A stretch of 64,000 bases of DNA from Fibrella rubiginis (lineage in GTDB: Bacteria > Bacteroidota > Bacteroidia > Cytophagales > Spirosomataceae). A program made the position numbers and the translations under genes. The notes under the pieces were generated by a model. That model had not been told where the DNA came from, ran no database searches, and saw only the letters and a program-made list of their open reading frames with translations. The stretch spans positions 1 to 64,000 of the forward strand of contig NZ_JAFMYV010000015.1 in NCBI RefSeq assembly GCF_017353185.1, written 5' to 3'. This document shows positions 8,900-17,024 of this stretch, in pieces; the stretch's first letter is position 1; each line of letters starts with the position of its first letter.

Positions 8900-10111
8900 A
8901 TGAGCCAATCCGCTGATAATCAATTGCCTTCTGTTGATCGAAACGGTATATTGTTACCCCGGCCGGGTAGGCAGCGGTCGGTTCGGGAGCGGTTGCTTTT
9001 ACGAGAAGCCCAGCTGAGTCAGGCACAACGCATGGCAGGTATGGCCAGTTGGGAATGGTATTTTGGCGACACTACGATTCACTGGAGTCCGGAGATGTAC
9101 GTGTTCTGGGGCTACGAACCCGACGAGATGGAAGTAAACCTGGACAGCGTAGCTCAATCGACTCACCTCGACGATCTGCCAATCCTACAATCGGCTATTA
9201 ATCAGGCGCTGGCTGGTGAGAATGTGGAGATGAAATACCGGCGGTATGACAAGTTTGGCCGTGAGATTTTTATTCATACCATCGGGCGTATCATCCGGAA
9301 TGAGCAGGAGCAGCCTGTTGGGGTGTTCGGCATCGACATGAACATCACCAAGCAGCAACAGCAGGAGGCCGAATTGCTAACGTTGAACCGGCAGCTGGAA
9401 GCCAAAAATCGTGAACTGGAGCGGCGCAACAACGAACTGAATGCATTTACGTACATGGCTAGTCATGATCTTCAGGAGCCGTTGCGGAAGATCAAGACAT
9501 TCAACGAAATGATCCTGGCTGGTCAGGCTGATAACCTGACCGAACAGGGGCGGGAGTTTTTCCGCCGTTCGGTGGTGGCTACCGAACGTATGCAGGCCCT
9601 CATTCGCGACCTGATTGCCTTCGCGCATCTGAATGAGGACGTTAACCCGCCGCAACCCACCGATCTGGCGCAGTTACTAACCGACGTAACAGGCGATTTG
9701 CGTGATGAAATTACCCAAAAACAGGCCGTTATCGAGTCTGGTCCGCTACCCACTTTACCCGTTGTAGGCTTCATGTTCCGGCAGTTGTTTGAAAACATGC
9801 TTAACAATGCTCTGAAATACAGTGATGCGGCCAAACCGCCTCTGATTCAGCTGAACTACGAACAGGTCACGGTTGGCGAAGATCCCATGCATCAGCTAAC
9901 CATCAGCGACAATGGCATCGGGTTCGACCCGGTATACAATAAGCGGGTACTGGGTCTTTTTCAGCGACTTCATGGGCGCACTACCTACTCGGGGACGGGT
10001 ATTGGCTTGGCTATTTGTCAGCGCGTAATGCAAAACCACAGTGGCACCATTGAGGCCCACGGTAAACCCGGCGAAGGGGCCACCTTCATCATGCGTTGGC
10101 CAATCCGGTAA
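8900..10111 (+). CDS. PAS-domain sensor histidine kinase
   Basis: A 403-residue protein from the ATG at 8900 (MSQSADNQ); a GTG 45 bases upstream is less likely because it adds a hydrophobic non-family tail. A PAS domain covers about 40-150 (MASWEWYFGDTTIHWSPEMYVFWGYEPDEM, VGVFGIDMNITKQQQQE). A coiled linker (LNRQLEAKNRELERRNNELN) leads to the H-box ASHDLQEPLRKI (about 187-198), N-box FENMLNNALKY (about 296), G1 DNGIGF (about 336) and G2 GTGIGLAI (about 366). No membrane segment is seen, so it is a soluble kinase of the HisKA/HATPase group. The usual Phe-box is replaced by LGLFQRLHG. No response regulator is adjacent; it is an orphan kinase and its signal is unknown. Confidence 0.92.
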   Translation: MSQSADNQLPSVDRNGILLPRPGRQRSVRERLLLREAQLSQAQRMAGMASWEWYFGDTTIHWSPEMYVFWGYEPDEMEVNLDSVAQSTHLDDLPILQSAINQALAGENVEMKYRRYDKFGREIFIHTIGRIIRNEQEQPVGVFGIDMNITKQQQQEAELLTLNRQLEAKNRELERRNNELNAFTYMASHDLQEPLRKIKTFNEMILAGQADNLTEQGREFFRRSVVATERMQALIRDLIAFAHLNEDVNPPQPTDLAQLLTDVTGDLRDEITQKQAVIESGPLPTLPVVGFMFRQLFENMLNNALKYSDAAKPPLIQLNYEQVTVGEDPMHQLTISDNGIGFDPVYNKRVLGLFQRLHGRTTYSGTGIGLAICQRVMQNHSGTIEAHGKPGEGATFIMRWPIR

Positions 10112-10123
10112 CCTTAACTGGCT

Positions 10124-10181
10124 TCTTTCTTCATCAAAACGCCCCGGCTACTGTTAGCCGGGGCGTTTTGATGAAGAAAGA
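10124..10181. terminator. Perfect 27-bp-arm inverted repeat between convergent genes
   Basis: 10124-10150 and 10155-10181 are exact reverse complements around a CTGT loop. The GC core GCCCCGGCTA flanked by AAAAC/GTTTT is a bidirectional terminator; the arms run on well beyond a normal terminator stem. Confidence 0.9.
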
Positions 10182-10192
10182 GAACAACCTGT

Positions 10193-10705
10193 TTAGTTAG
10201 TCTGATTCGTTCCTGGGTCGTCATCGTGTTTATTGCCACCCTTACCACGGCCACCGTGCTGGCGCATGGCCTGAAATTTCGTGAACTGATCGGCGGTCAG
10301 GATGCCCTGCATAATCGTTTTAAACTGGTCGGCGTTGGCTTTCAACTTTTGGTTTTTAGTGCGGTTGTCGTCGGTGCTTTTCTGAATGGCATCCACCTGC
10401 TGATCACGGCTCAGTGCTGCTTCATATACTTTCTTTGAAGTGGCATCGTCGAGGCCCAATTGCCTAGTGAGGCGGTCGGTCATTCGTTGGGCGCGGGTGG
10501 CGGGGTCGGCCGCTTTATAATTGCCTTTCATGCCGCCCATAGCATTCATGTTGCCCCGCCGGTTCATGCGATTTACCCGACCCTGATCGGCGGGAGCGGT
10601 AGAGGCGGGTGGGGTAGCCGCAGGCGCTGTCTGGGCCAGCAGACTGGTTGTTGAAAGGGTTGCGGCGGTCAATAGCAGGCCACCCAGTATTCGTTTCGGG
10701 TTCAT
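10193..10705 (-). CDS. Small exported Met/Gly/Asn-rich protein (DUF4890/Spy-like)
   Basis: A 170-residue protein from the ATG at 10705 (MNPKRILGGLLLTAATLSTTSLLAQ), which gives a standard signal peptide; upstream start codons would bury it. The mature region begins with a Pro/Ala/Thr linker, a low-complexity RMNRRGNMNAMGGMKGN stretch, then a helical part TRAQRMTDRLTRQLGLDDATSKKVYEAAL and ILTADQFTKFQAMRQ, and a His/Gly/Asp-rich tail (HGGRGKGGNKHDDD). The helical layout with the LTxxQxxKF-type end recalls Spy/CpxP-like periplasmic chaperones and the Bacteroidota DUF4890 group. The tail could bind metal (inference). The function is unknown. Confidence 0.7.
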   Translation of the reverse strand: MNPKRILGGLLLTAATLSTTSLLAQTAPAATPPASTAPADQGRVNRMNRRGNMNAMGGMKGNYKAADPATRAQRMTDRLTRQLGLDDATSKKVYEAALSRDQQVDAIQKSTDDNRTKNQKLKANADQFKTIMQGILTADQFTKFQAMRQHGGRGKGGNKHDDDPGTNQTN

Positions 10706-10799
10706 TAGTGCATCCTGGTTAGTAATGCCGTAAAGATGTGCCAATGCACCACACGTTGCATTAGAAGCCCGTTAAGCGTGGATTAGAGCCTGATTAAGG

Positions 10800-10916
10800 C
10801 TAGGATCTGTATTGCCGAATTGCCCATTTTACCACGGCTCCCAGTATAAACAGCGCGAAGGCAACAATAATAATTTGCCAAAAGATGAGGCCTGCACCAG
10901 GCGTAAGAGATTCCAT
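10800..10916 (-). CDS. 38-residue single-pass membrane mini-protein
   Basis: The ATG at 10916 opens a frame that ends with TAG at 10800-10802: MESLTPGAGLIFWQ, then IIIVAFALFILGAVV as one membrane segment and a basic end KWAIRQYRS. It fills an otherwise empty 300-bp gap. The N-terminus closely resembles the first residues of the Bacteroidota ATP synthase b subunit (M-x-L-x-TP-G-x-GLIFW), but the long stalk is absent. It could be a genuine small membrane protein or a decayed atpF-like fragment; the clean start, positive-inside tail and stop favour a real small gene. No ATP synthase genes are nearby. Confidence 0.6.
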   Translation of the reverse strand: MESLTPGAGLIFWQIIIVAFALFILGAVVKWAIRQYRS

Positions 10917-11042
10917 AGTGGATTTATGATTCGCTCGTCAAAAATAACACTGAAGTTTGAGTAATTCTATTTTCTGCATTCCTTCTCTCACCAACCTAAT
11001 TTTATTCATTAAATGCGATCTTCCCTGACTAGTATACGTGGT

Positions 11043-12137
11043 ATGAAGCAATCATTTATTCTTTTGCTTATTTGTTTATCGGTCAGTTGTAAGACCGGTA
11101 AATTTCCTGCTATTCAATACGAGAAATTTGTGAAACCGGCTGAAAACCCAATACTACAAGCTGATTCAAGCTTCACGTTTATTTCGCCAACCACGAATCA
11201 ACTGGTGCGCTGGCAGAAAGCCGATGTATTTAATCCGGCGGCCATTGTGAAAGACGGTAAAGTGATGCTGCTGTATCGGTGTGAAGACAATCCAAAAGCG
11301 CATCTGGGTGGCCGAACGTCACGGATTGGCCTTGCCGAAAGCACCGATGGCATTCACTTCAAAAAATACCCGACCCCCGTTCTTTATCCTGACAAGGACG
11401 ATTTTGCCCAATTTGATACGCCGGGTGGTTGCGAAGACCCACGCGTGGTGGTAACCGAAGACGGCACGTATGTAATGGCCTATACCGCCTGGAACTACAA
11501 AAATCCGCGCCTTTCTATCGCCTTTTCCCGCGATCTGTTGCACTGGACCAAAAAAGGACCCGCTTTTTATAAAGCCTATGATGGGCTATTTAAAAATACA
11601 AATAGTAAGTCAGGTTCAATTATTACGAAACGAGTTGGTAATAGTTTCGTAGCGGCAAAAATAAAGGGTAAATATTGGATGTATTGGGGCGAACTGGGCG
11701 TAAATCTAGCCTGGTCTGAAAATTTATATGACTGGTATCCTGAAATAGATTCGTCGAAAAAGTTGAGCTATTTAATTCAACCCCGATCTGGTAAATTTGA
11801 TAGTAGTCTGACCGAATGTGGTCCGCCAGCTATTATCACGGATGAGGGCGTGACGCTGCTGTACAACGGTAAAAACAGTGACCGCGCCGGTACGAGCAGC
11901 AAAGACCTGCCACAGGGTACGTATTCAGTAGGCCACGTGGTGTTTGACCCCCGTAATCTCCGCAATGTGGTTACCCGTTCAGAGACGCCGTTTGTACGGC
12001 CAACGCTGTTTCACGAAGTAACGGGTCAGTACCGAGCAGGCACCACCTTTGCTGAGGGTCTGGTCTATTTCAAAAACAAGTGGTTTCTCTACTACGGCAC
12101 CGCCGATTCGTTTGTTGGTTTGGCCATTACCGAGTAG
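11043..12137 (+). CDS. GH130-like five-bladed beta-propeller lipoprotein
   Basis: A 364-residue protein from the ATG at 11043 with lipobox LSVSC (Cys 16). The body shows repeating propeller blades, and the GGCEDPRVVVTEDGTYVMAYTAW block (about 125-147) is the hallmark of GH130 mannoside phosphorylases and related GH43/GH32-like propellers; the Asp of EDPR is the expected catalytic residue. ADVFNPAAIVKDGKVMLLYRCED earlier and FAEGLVYFKNKWFLYYGTAD at the end fit the same fold. An activity on mannose-containing or similar glycans at the cell surface is likely; phosphorylase versus hydrolase cannot be told. It is more AT-rich than its neighbours in its middle. It converges on the mutase large subunit gene with only 16 bp between. 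Confidence 0.8.
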   Translation: MKQSFILLLICLSVSCKTGKFPAIQYEKFVKPAENPILQADSSFTFISPTTNQLVRWQKADVFNPAAIVKDGKVMLLYRCEDNPKAHLGGRTSRIGLAESTDGIHFKKYPTPVLYPDKDDFAQFDTPGGCEDPRVVVTEDGTYVMAYTAWNYKNPRLSIAFSRDLLHWTKKGPAFYKAYDGLFKNTNSKSGSIITKRVGNSFVAAKIKGKYWMYWGELGVNLAWSENLYDWYPEIDSSKKLSYLIQPRSGKFDSSLTECGPPAIITDEGVTLLYNGKNSDRAGTSSKDLPQGTYSVGHVVFDPRNLRNVVTRSETPFVRPTLFHEVTGQYRAGTTFAEGLVYFKNKWFLYYGTADSFVGLAITE

Positions 12138-12153
12138 TTATCAGTAGCCGAGG

Positions 12154-14286
12154 CTACACTCCTTCTGCCATCAACTCGGCCAGGATTTTCTGGGCGGCAA
12201 TGGAAATAACCGTGCCGGGGCCGAAAACGCCTTTTACGCCCGCGTCGAAGAGATACTGGTAGTCGGCGGCGGGTATCACACCGCCGGCAATGACCATGAT
12301 GTCGTCGCGGCCGATGGCTCTTAATTCCTGAATTAACTGCGGTACCAGCGTTTTATGACCCGCCGCCAGGCTCGACACGCCCACGATGTGCACGTCGTTT
12401 TCGGCTGCCTGCCGGGCCACTTCGGCGGGGGTCTGAAACAGCGGACCCATATCGACATCGAAACCCAGGTCGGCAAAGCTCGTAGCAATGATTTTGGCGC
12501 CCCGGTCGTGGCCGTCCTGCCCCATCTTGGCCACCAGAATTCGGGGACGGCGACCTTCTTCAGCGGCAAACCGATTGGTCATTTCGCGGGCAATACGGAA
12601 GTTTTCATCATCCGATACCTCCGCCGAATACACCCCCGATACAGACCGGATAGTGGCTTTGTGGCGGCCAAAGGCTTTTTCCATAGCATCTGAAATTTCG
12701 CCCAGCGTGGCACGGTGCCGGGCAGCCGTGATAGCGAGGGCAAGGAGGTTTGACGTTTCGGTGGGGTACTGCGCCGCTGCCGTCAACGCCTGTAATGCCT
12801 TCTCTACCGCTGCCTGATCGCGTGTTTGCTTTATCTGCGCCAGTCGCTGAACCTGGCTTTCGCGCACAGCCTGATTGTCTACTTCGAGCAGCTCAATCTC
12901 GGTGGGTGTAGCCAGTGTGTAGCGGTTTACGCCCACAACCACGTCTTTCCCCCCGTCTATGCGGGCCTGCTTGCGGGCGGCGGCTTCTTCAATACGGAGC
13001 TTGGGAAGACCCGTGTCAATGGCCTTTGTCATGCCACCGAGTGCTTCCACTTCGTCAATCAGTGCAGTGGCTTTTTCGACAAGTTCCTGCGTCAGGTATT
13101 CCACGTAGTAGGAGCCGCCCCAGGGGTCAATGGCGCGGGTAACGTTGGTTTCATGTTGTAGATATAACTGGGTATTACGGGCAATACGGGCCGAAAAATC
13201 GGTGGGGAGGGCAATGGCTTCGTCGAGGGAATTGGTGTGGAGGCTTTGGGTACCGCCCAGCACCGCCGCCAGGGCCTCGATGGTGGTGCGGGCCACGTTG
13301 TTGAATGGGTCCTGCTCAGTTAAGCTATAGCCCGACGTTTGGCAATGGGTGCGCAGGGCCAGTGATTTGGCGTTCTTTGGGCTAAACTGTTGTACCAGTG
13401 TAGCCCAAAGCTGCCGCCCCGCCCGCAGCTTGGCAATCTCCATGAAGTGGTTCATGCCAATACCCCAGAAAAACGACAGGCGCGGTGCAAACTGATCAAT
13501 AGTCATACCCGCTGCCAGCCCCGTACGGATGTATTCCAGCCCGTCGGCAAGGGTGTAGGCCAGTTCGAGGTGGGCGGGTGCACCAGCCTCGTGCATGTGA
13601 TAGCCGCTGATGCTGATGCTGTTAAACTTCGGCATGTGCTGGCTGGTGTACGCGAAAATATCCCCAATAATCCGCATCGACGGGGCAGGGGGGTAGATGT
13701 AGGTGTTGCGCACCATGAACTCCTTCAGAATGTCGTTCTGGATCGTGCCAGATAGCTTCTCCGGTGAAACACCCTGTTCTTCAGCCGCTACGATGTAGAA
13801 CGCCATGATAGGCAATACGGCCCCGTTCATGGTCATGGATACCGACATCTGATCGAGCGGAATCTGGTCGAACAGGATCTTCATATCCTCCACTGAGTCG
13901 ATGGCTACACCGGCCTTGCCTACGTCGCCTACCACACGCGGATGGTCGGAATCGTAGCCCCGGTGCGTGGCCAGATCAAACGCCACCGATAGTCCTTTCT
14001 GACCACCGGCCAGGTTGCGCCGGTAGAACGCGTTTGATGCCTCGGCCGTGGAGAACCCCGCATATTGCCGGATTGTCCACGGTTGGCGCACATACATGCT
14101 CGAATACGGCCCACGCAGATACGGCGGAATACCCGCCTGCGAACCAGCCAGACTGACAGGTATATCTGCCTCCGAAAAACGCGGTTTTAGCCGGATGCCT
14201 TCCGAGGTGGTGTAGGACTTACCTGGTTGGGCAACAGGGGCCGTCGGGGTTGGGTAGGCAGGTACAGTGGAGAAGTTGGGACGCAT
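12154..14286 (-). CDS. mutB: Methylmalonyl-CoA mutase large (catalytic) subunit
   Basis: A 710-residue full-length mutase. The N-terminal part has the substrate-binding TIM barrel (RGPYSSMYVRQPWTIRQYAGFSTAEASNAFYR, GLSVAFDLATHRGYDSDHPRV). The C-terminal cobalamin domain (about 565-710) has RILVAKMGQDGHDRG, whose His is the cobalt ligand, and AGGVIPAADYQYL and FGPGT for the nucleotide tail. It interconverts methylmalonyl-CoA and succinyl-CoA with adenosylcobalamin. In many genomes mutA lies directly upstream of mutB; here the small subunit gene is about 2.7 kb further along the same strand and an oppositely oriented TonB receptor lies between. Its upstream region contains one operator-like palindrome at 14361. 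Confidence 0.96.
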   Translation of the reverse strand: MRPNFSTVPAYPTPTAPVAQPGKSYTTSEGIRLKPRFSEADIPVSLAGSQAGIPPYLRGPYSSMYVRQPWTIRQYAGFSTAEASNAFYRRNLAGGQKGLSVAFDLATHRGYDSDHPRVVGDVGKAGVAIDSVEDMKILFDQIPLDQMSVSMTMNGAVLPIMAFYIVAAEEQGVSPEKLSGTIQNDILKEFMVRNTYIYPPAPSMRIIGDIFAYTSQHMPKFNSISISGYHMHEAGAPAHLELAYTLADGLEYIRTGLAAGMTIDQFAPRLSFFWGIGMNHFMEIAKLRAGRQLWATLVQQFSPKNAKSLALRTHCQTSGYSLTEQDPFNNVARTTIEALAAVLGGTQSLHTNSLDEAIALPTDFSARIARNTQLYLQHETNVTRAIDPWGGSYYVEYLTQELVEKATALIDEVEALGGMTKAIDTGLPKLRIEEAAARKQARIDGGKDVVVGVNRYTLATPTEIELLEVDNQAVRESQVQRLAQIKQTRDQAAVEKALQALTAAAQYPTETSNLLALAITAARHRATLGEISDAMEKAFGRHKATIRSVSGVYSAEVSDDENFRIAREMTNRFAAEEGRRPRILVAKMGQDGHDRGAKIIATSFADLGFDVDMGPLFQTPAEVARQAAENDVHIVGVSSLAAGHKTLVPQLIQELRAIGRDDIMVIAGGVIPAADYQYLFDAGVKGVFGPGTVISIAAQKILAELMAEGV

Positions 14287-14360
14287 GTTGTTGGCTGACG
14301 CACGAATAGACTAGCTGCGCCCGCATATCAAAATAACAGAATAGGACGCAAATATGATTG

Positions 14361-14377
14361 TTTAGAAAAAATCTAAA
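14361..14377. promoter_or_regulatory. Metalloregulator-like operator 1 (TTTAGA-N5-TCTAAA)
   Basis: A perfect inverted repeat TTTAGA-AAAAA-TCTAAA. The half-site spacing resembles operators of DtxR/MntR-family metalloregulators. It lies between the divergent mutB and TonB-receptor genes, upstream of the receptor promoter. Confidence 0.55.
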
Positions 14378-14384
14378 TAGAGTG

Positions 14385-14414
14385 ATTGTGCTATGCTTGT
14401 GGTCATTACTTTTG
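14385..14414 (+). promoter_or_regulatory. Bacteroidota-type promoter for the FecA-like receptor
   Basis: The -7 element TACTTTTG at 14407-14414 matches TAnnTTTG exactly, and ATTG at 14385-14388 lies 18 bp upstream as a -33 element. The predicted transcription start falls near 14420, inside operator 2, leaving a leader of only about 20 nt before the ATG at 14439. Confidence 0.6.
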
Positions 14415-14419
14415 CGCTG

Positions 14420-14436
14420 TTTAAAAAGAATCTAAA
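14420..14436. promoter_or_regulatory. Metalloregulator-like operator 2
   Basis: TTTAAA-AAGAA-TCTAAA: one mismatch to the palindrome at 14361. It ends two bases before the receptor start codon and overlaps the predicted transcription start, so bound protein would block initiation. Confidence 0.5.
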
Positions 14437-14438
14437 TA

Positions 14439-16964
14439 ATGCAACAACGTTCGACTGCCGCTCTCCTGCTTCTATTGGTGCTGTTCATGCAACAACCCGC
14501 ATTGCTTGCCAAACCGGTACATACAATGCGTACATGGGTCCTTGATGACACTGACCCACTCGATAAAGGCGGTTTGCAAGGCTACGTGGTCGATGCGAAC
14601 GGAAAGCCCGCCGGTGGCCTGCAGGTACGTTTACGCGGTACGGTGCGCCGCCTGACCACCGACGAACGAGGTTATTTTGCCTTTCGGGACCTGCCTTCCG
14701 GTGAGTATGTGGTGGAAGCGTCGGGTATAGGCGTGCAACCGCAGACACAGACGGTGAGTGTTCGCCGGGCCGAAACGGCCACGCTGACGCTGACTGTTCA
14801 GGAAGACGTGCAGCAGTTGGCTGAAGTCAGCATCGTGGCGGCAAAAGGCCTGCGCGAACGCGAAACCCTGCCCGACGTTGGCGCTACTGCCATTTATGCC
14901 GGAAAGAAAACAGACGTAATTAACCTGGATGCCCTCGACGCGAACCTGGTGACGAACAACAGTCGGCAGGTGTTCAGCAAAACGCCGGGCGTAATGGTGT
15001 GGGAAAACGACGGCTCGGGCATGCAGGTGGGCGTGTCGGTGCGGGGATTAAGTCCAAACCGGTCGTGGGAATTCAACGTGCGGCAAAACGGCGTCGATAT
15101 CAGTTCCGATCCGTTTGGCTATCCCGAAGCCTACTACAACCCGCCGATGGAGGCCGTTGAGCGCATTGAACTGGTGCGGGGCGGGGCCTCACTGCAATAT
15201 GGTCCGCAGTTTGGTGGGCTGCTGAATTACGAGTTGAAAGGCCCCGCGACCGACAAGCCAATCCGGTTCGAGACGCAGCAGTCGGTGGGTACCTACGGGC
15301 TGTTTTCGACCTATAATCGGGTAAGCGGCACCGTGGGGCGGTGGCAATACAACGCCTACGCCCACTATCGCCGTGCCGATGGCTGGCGTGACAACAGCCG
15401 TTATTCCATTTTCAATGGGTATGCAGCCCTGTCGTATGCCGTTACGAACCGGCTAAAACTGGGGCTGGAGGTGTCGCGGCTCTATAACGAAAGCCAACAG
15501 CCGGGCGGCCTCACCGACGTGCAGTTTGCCCAAAATGCCCGCCAAAGTAGCCGCTCCCGCAACTGGTTGAGTACCCCCTGGACCGTGCCGACATTCACTG
15601 CCGAATACGCTTTCTCTGATAAAACCCGTCTCACGGCCACCGTTCATGGCCTTGTGAGCGAGCGTAACAGCATCGGTTTTACACAGGCCATTACCACACC
15701 CGACAACCTGACGGCTGCTGGCAGTGGCCAACCACGCCAAATTGACCGCGACACCTACCGAAACTGGGGTAGTGAACTGCGCCTGCTGTCGCGCTACCGG
15801 TTATTTGGGCAGGAACATACGCTGGCAACAGGTCTCAAATACTTCAACGGCCATACCCAACGCCAACAACAAGGCCGGGGTGACACTGGCACTGAGTTCA
15901 ATCTTAACCTGCAAGCTGACGCCTTCCCCCGCGACTTAAGTCTGCGGGTGACAAACGTAGCCGCCTTTGCCGAGAACCTGTTCCGCCTGAGCCCCCGCTG
16001 GACAATGACGCCCGGCCTGCGGATCGAAACACTCAGCAACGCCATCGATGGACGGCTGAGCCTGTCGGCCAGCAACGTACCTGGCCTGGTGTCGCAGCAA
16101 AGTACGCGCCGGTTTGTGCTGGCGGGCATTGGCACCGAATACAAATTCAGCGAGACGATTGCGCTTTACGCTAACGCGTCGCAGGCCTACCGCCCCGTGC
16201 TGTTCTCGGATCTGACACCCGCTGCTGTCACCGACTTTGTGGTTGACCCAACCCTGCGCGACGCACGCGGCTACAGCTTCGACCTGGGTCTGCGCGGCCG
16301 GGTACGTAACTACCTCAATTTTGATGTCAACTATTTCCGGGTCAACTACAACGACCGCATCGGCACGCTCTCATTGCTCAACGAAGCTGGGCGGGTCTAT
16401 CAACTCCGCACCAATATTGGCCGGAGCGTAAGTCAGGGTGTGGAAGCCTATGTGGAGTTCGACCCACTGCTGGCTATTTTGGGTCAATCGCGGGTTAGTC
16501 GGGCCGGGTTTGGTCATGTAAGCCTGTTTAGCTCGCTAGGCTTCACCGATGCCCGCTACCGTGATTTCCGCGTGGCGACCGTAAGCAACGGGCAGGCCAG
16601 CGAAACCAACCTCCGAGACAAGTACGTTGAAAACGCCCCCACGTTCATTGGTCGATTTGGCCTGAACTACACCCGGAAGACCTTTACATTTACGGCCCTG
16701 ATGAACCGCGTTGGTCGGGCTTACAGCGATGCCAACAACACCGAAACACCTTCGGCCAACGCCCAAACGGGTGTTATTCCCGCCTACCGCGTCTTCGATG
16801 TATCGGCTTCGCTGACGTTGTGGAAACGCTATACCCTTCGGACTGGTGTCAATAACCTCACCGACGAACGGTACTTCACCCGCCGGGCGGGTGGTTACCC
16901 CGGCCCTGGCATCCTCCCCGCCGACGGCCGCACCGGCTACGTATCAGTGGGGCTGCGGCTGTGA
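14439..16964 (+). CDS. FecA-like TonB-dependent outer-membrane receptor
   Basis: An 841-residue protein with a signal peptide (MQQRSTAALLLLLVLF), a carboxypeptidase-regulatory-like N-terminal domain (about 43-115; GGLQGYVVDANGKPAGG), a plug (about 135-270; NSRQVFSKTPGVMVWENDGSG, VSVRGLSPNRSWEFNVRQNGVDI, IELVRGGASLQYGPQFGG) and a 22-strand-type barrel ending GRTGYVSVGLRL. The plug wording is that of ferric-citrate/siderophore receptors. Two TTTAGA-type palindromes and a promoter precede it, consistent with metal-dependent repression. Its placement between the two mutase subunit genes, on the other strand, is unusual; a link through cobalamin uptake is imaginable but the plug looks FecA-like rather than BtuB-like. 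Confidence 0.9.
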   Translation: MQQRSTAALLLLLVLFMQQPALLAKPVHTMRTWVLDDTDPLDKGGLQGYVVDANGKPAGGLQVRLRGTVRRLTTDERGYFAFRDLPSGEYVVEASGIGVQPQTQTVSVRRAETATLTLTVQEDVQQLAEVSIVAAKGLRERETLPDVGATAIYAGKKTDVINLDALDANLVTNNSRQVFSKTPGVMVWENDGSGMQVGVSVRGLSPNRSWEFNVRQNGVDISSDPFGYPEAYYNPPMEAVERIELVRGGASLQYGPQFGGLLNYELKGPATDKPIRFETQQSVGTYGLFSTYNRVSGTVGRWQYNAYAHYRRADGWRDNSRYSIFNGYAALSYAVTNRLKLGLEVSRLYNESQQPGGLTDVQFAQNARQSSRSRNWLSTPWTVPTFTAEYAFSDKTRLTATVHGLVSERNSIGFTQAITTPDNLTAAGSGQPRQIDRDTYRNWGSELRLLSRYRLFGQEHTLATGLKYFNGHTQRQQQGRGDTGTEFNLNLQADAFPRDLSLRVTNVAAFAENLFRLSPRWTMTPGLRIETLSNAIDGRLSLSASNVPGLVSQQSTRRFVLAGIGTEYKFSETIALYANASQAYRPVLFSDLTPAAVTDFVVDPTLRDARGYSFDLGLRGRVRNYLNFDVNYFRVNYNDRIGTLSLLNEAGRVYQLRTNIGRSVSQGVEAYVEFDPLLAILGQSRVSRAGFGHVSLFSSLGFTDARYRDFRVATVSNGQASETNLRDKYVENAPTFIGRFGLNYTRKTFTFTALMNRVGRAYSDANNTETPSANAQTGVIPAYRVFDVSASLTLWKRYTLRTGVNNLTDERYFTRRAGGYPGPGILPADGRTGYVSVGLRL

Positions 16965-17024
16965 AGCATACCCGACAAGCTGGCTGAGGTAAGTTGATGA
17001 AGGTGAACGGAATGGTTAGGCTCT

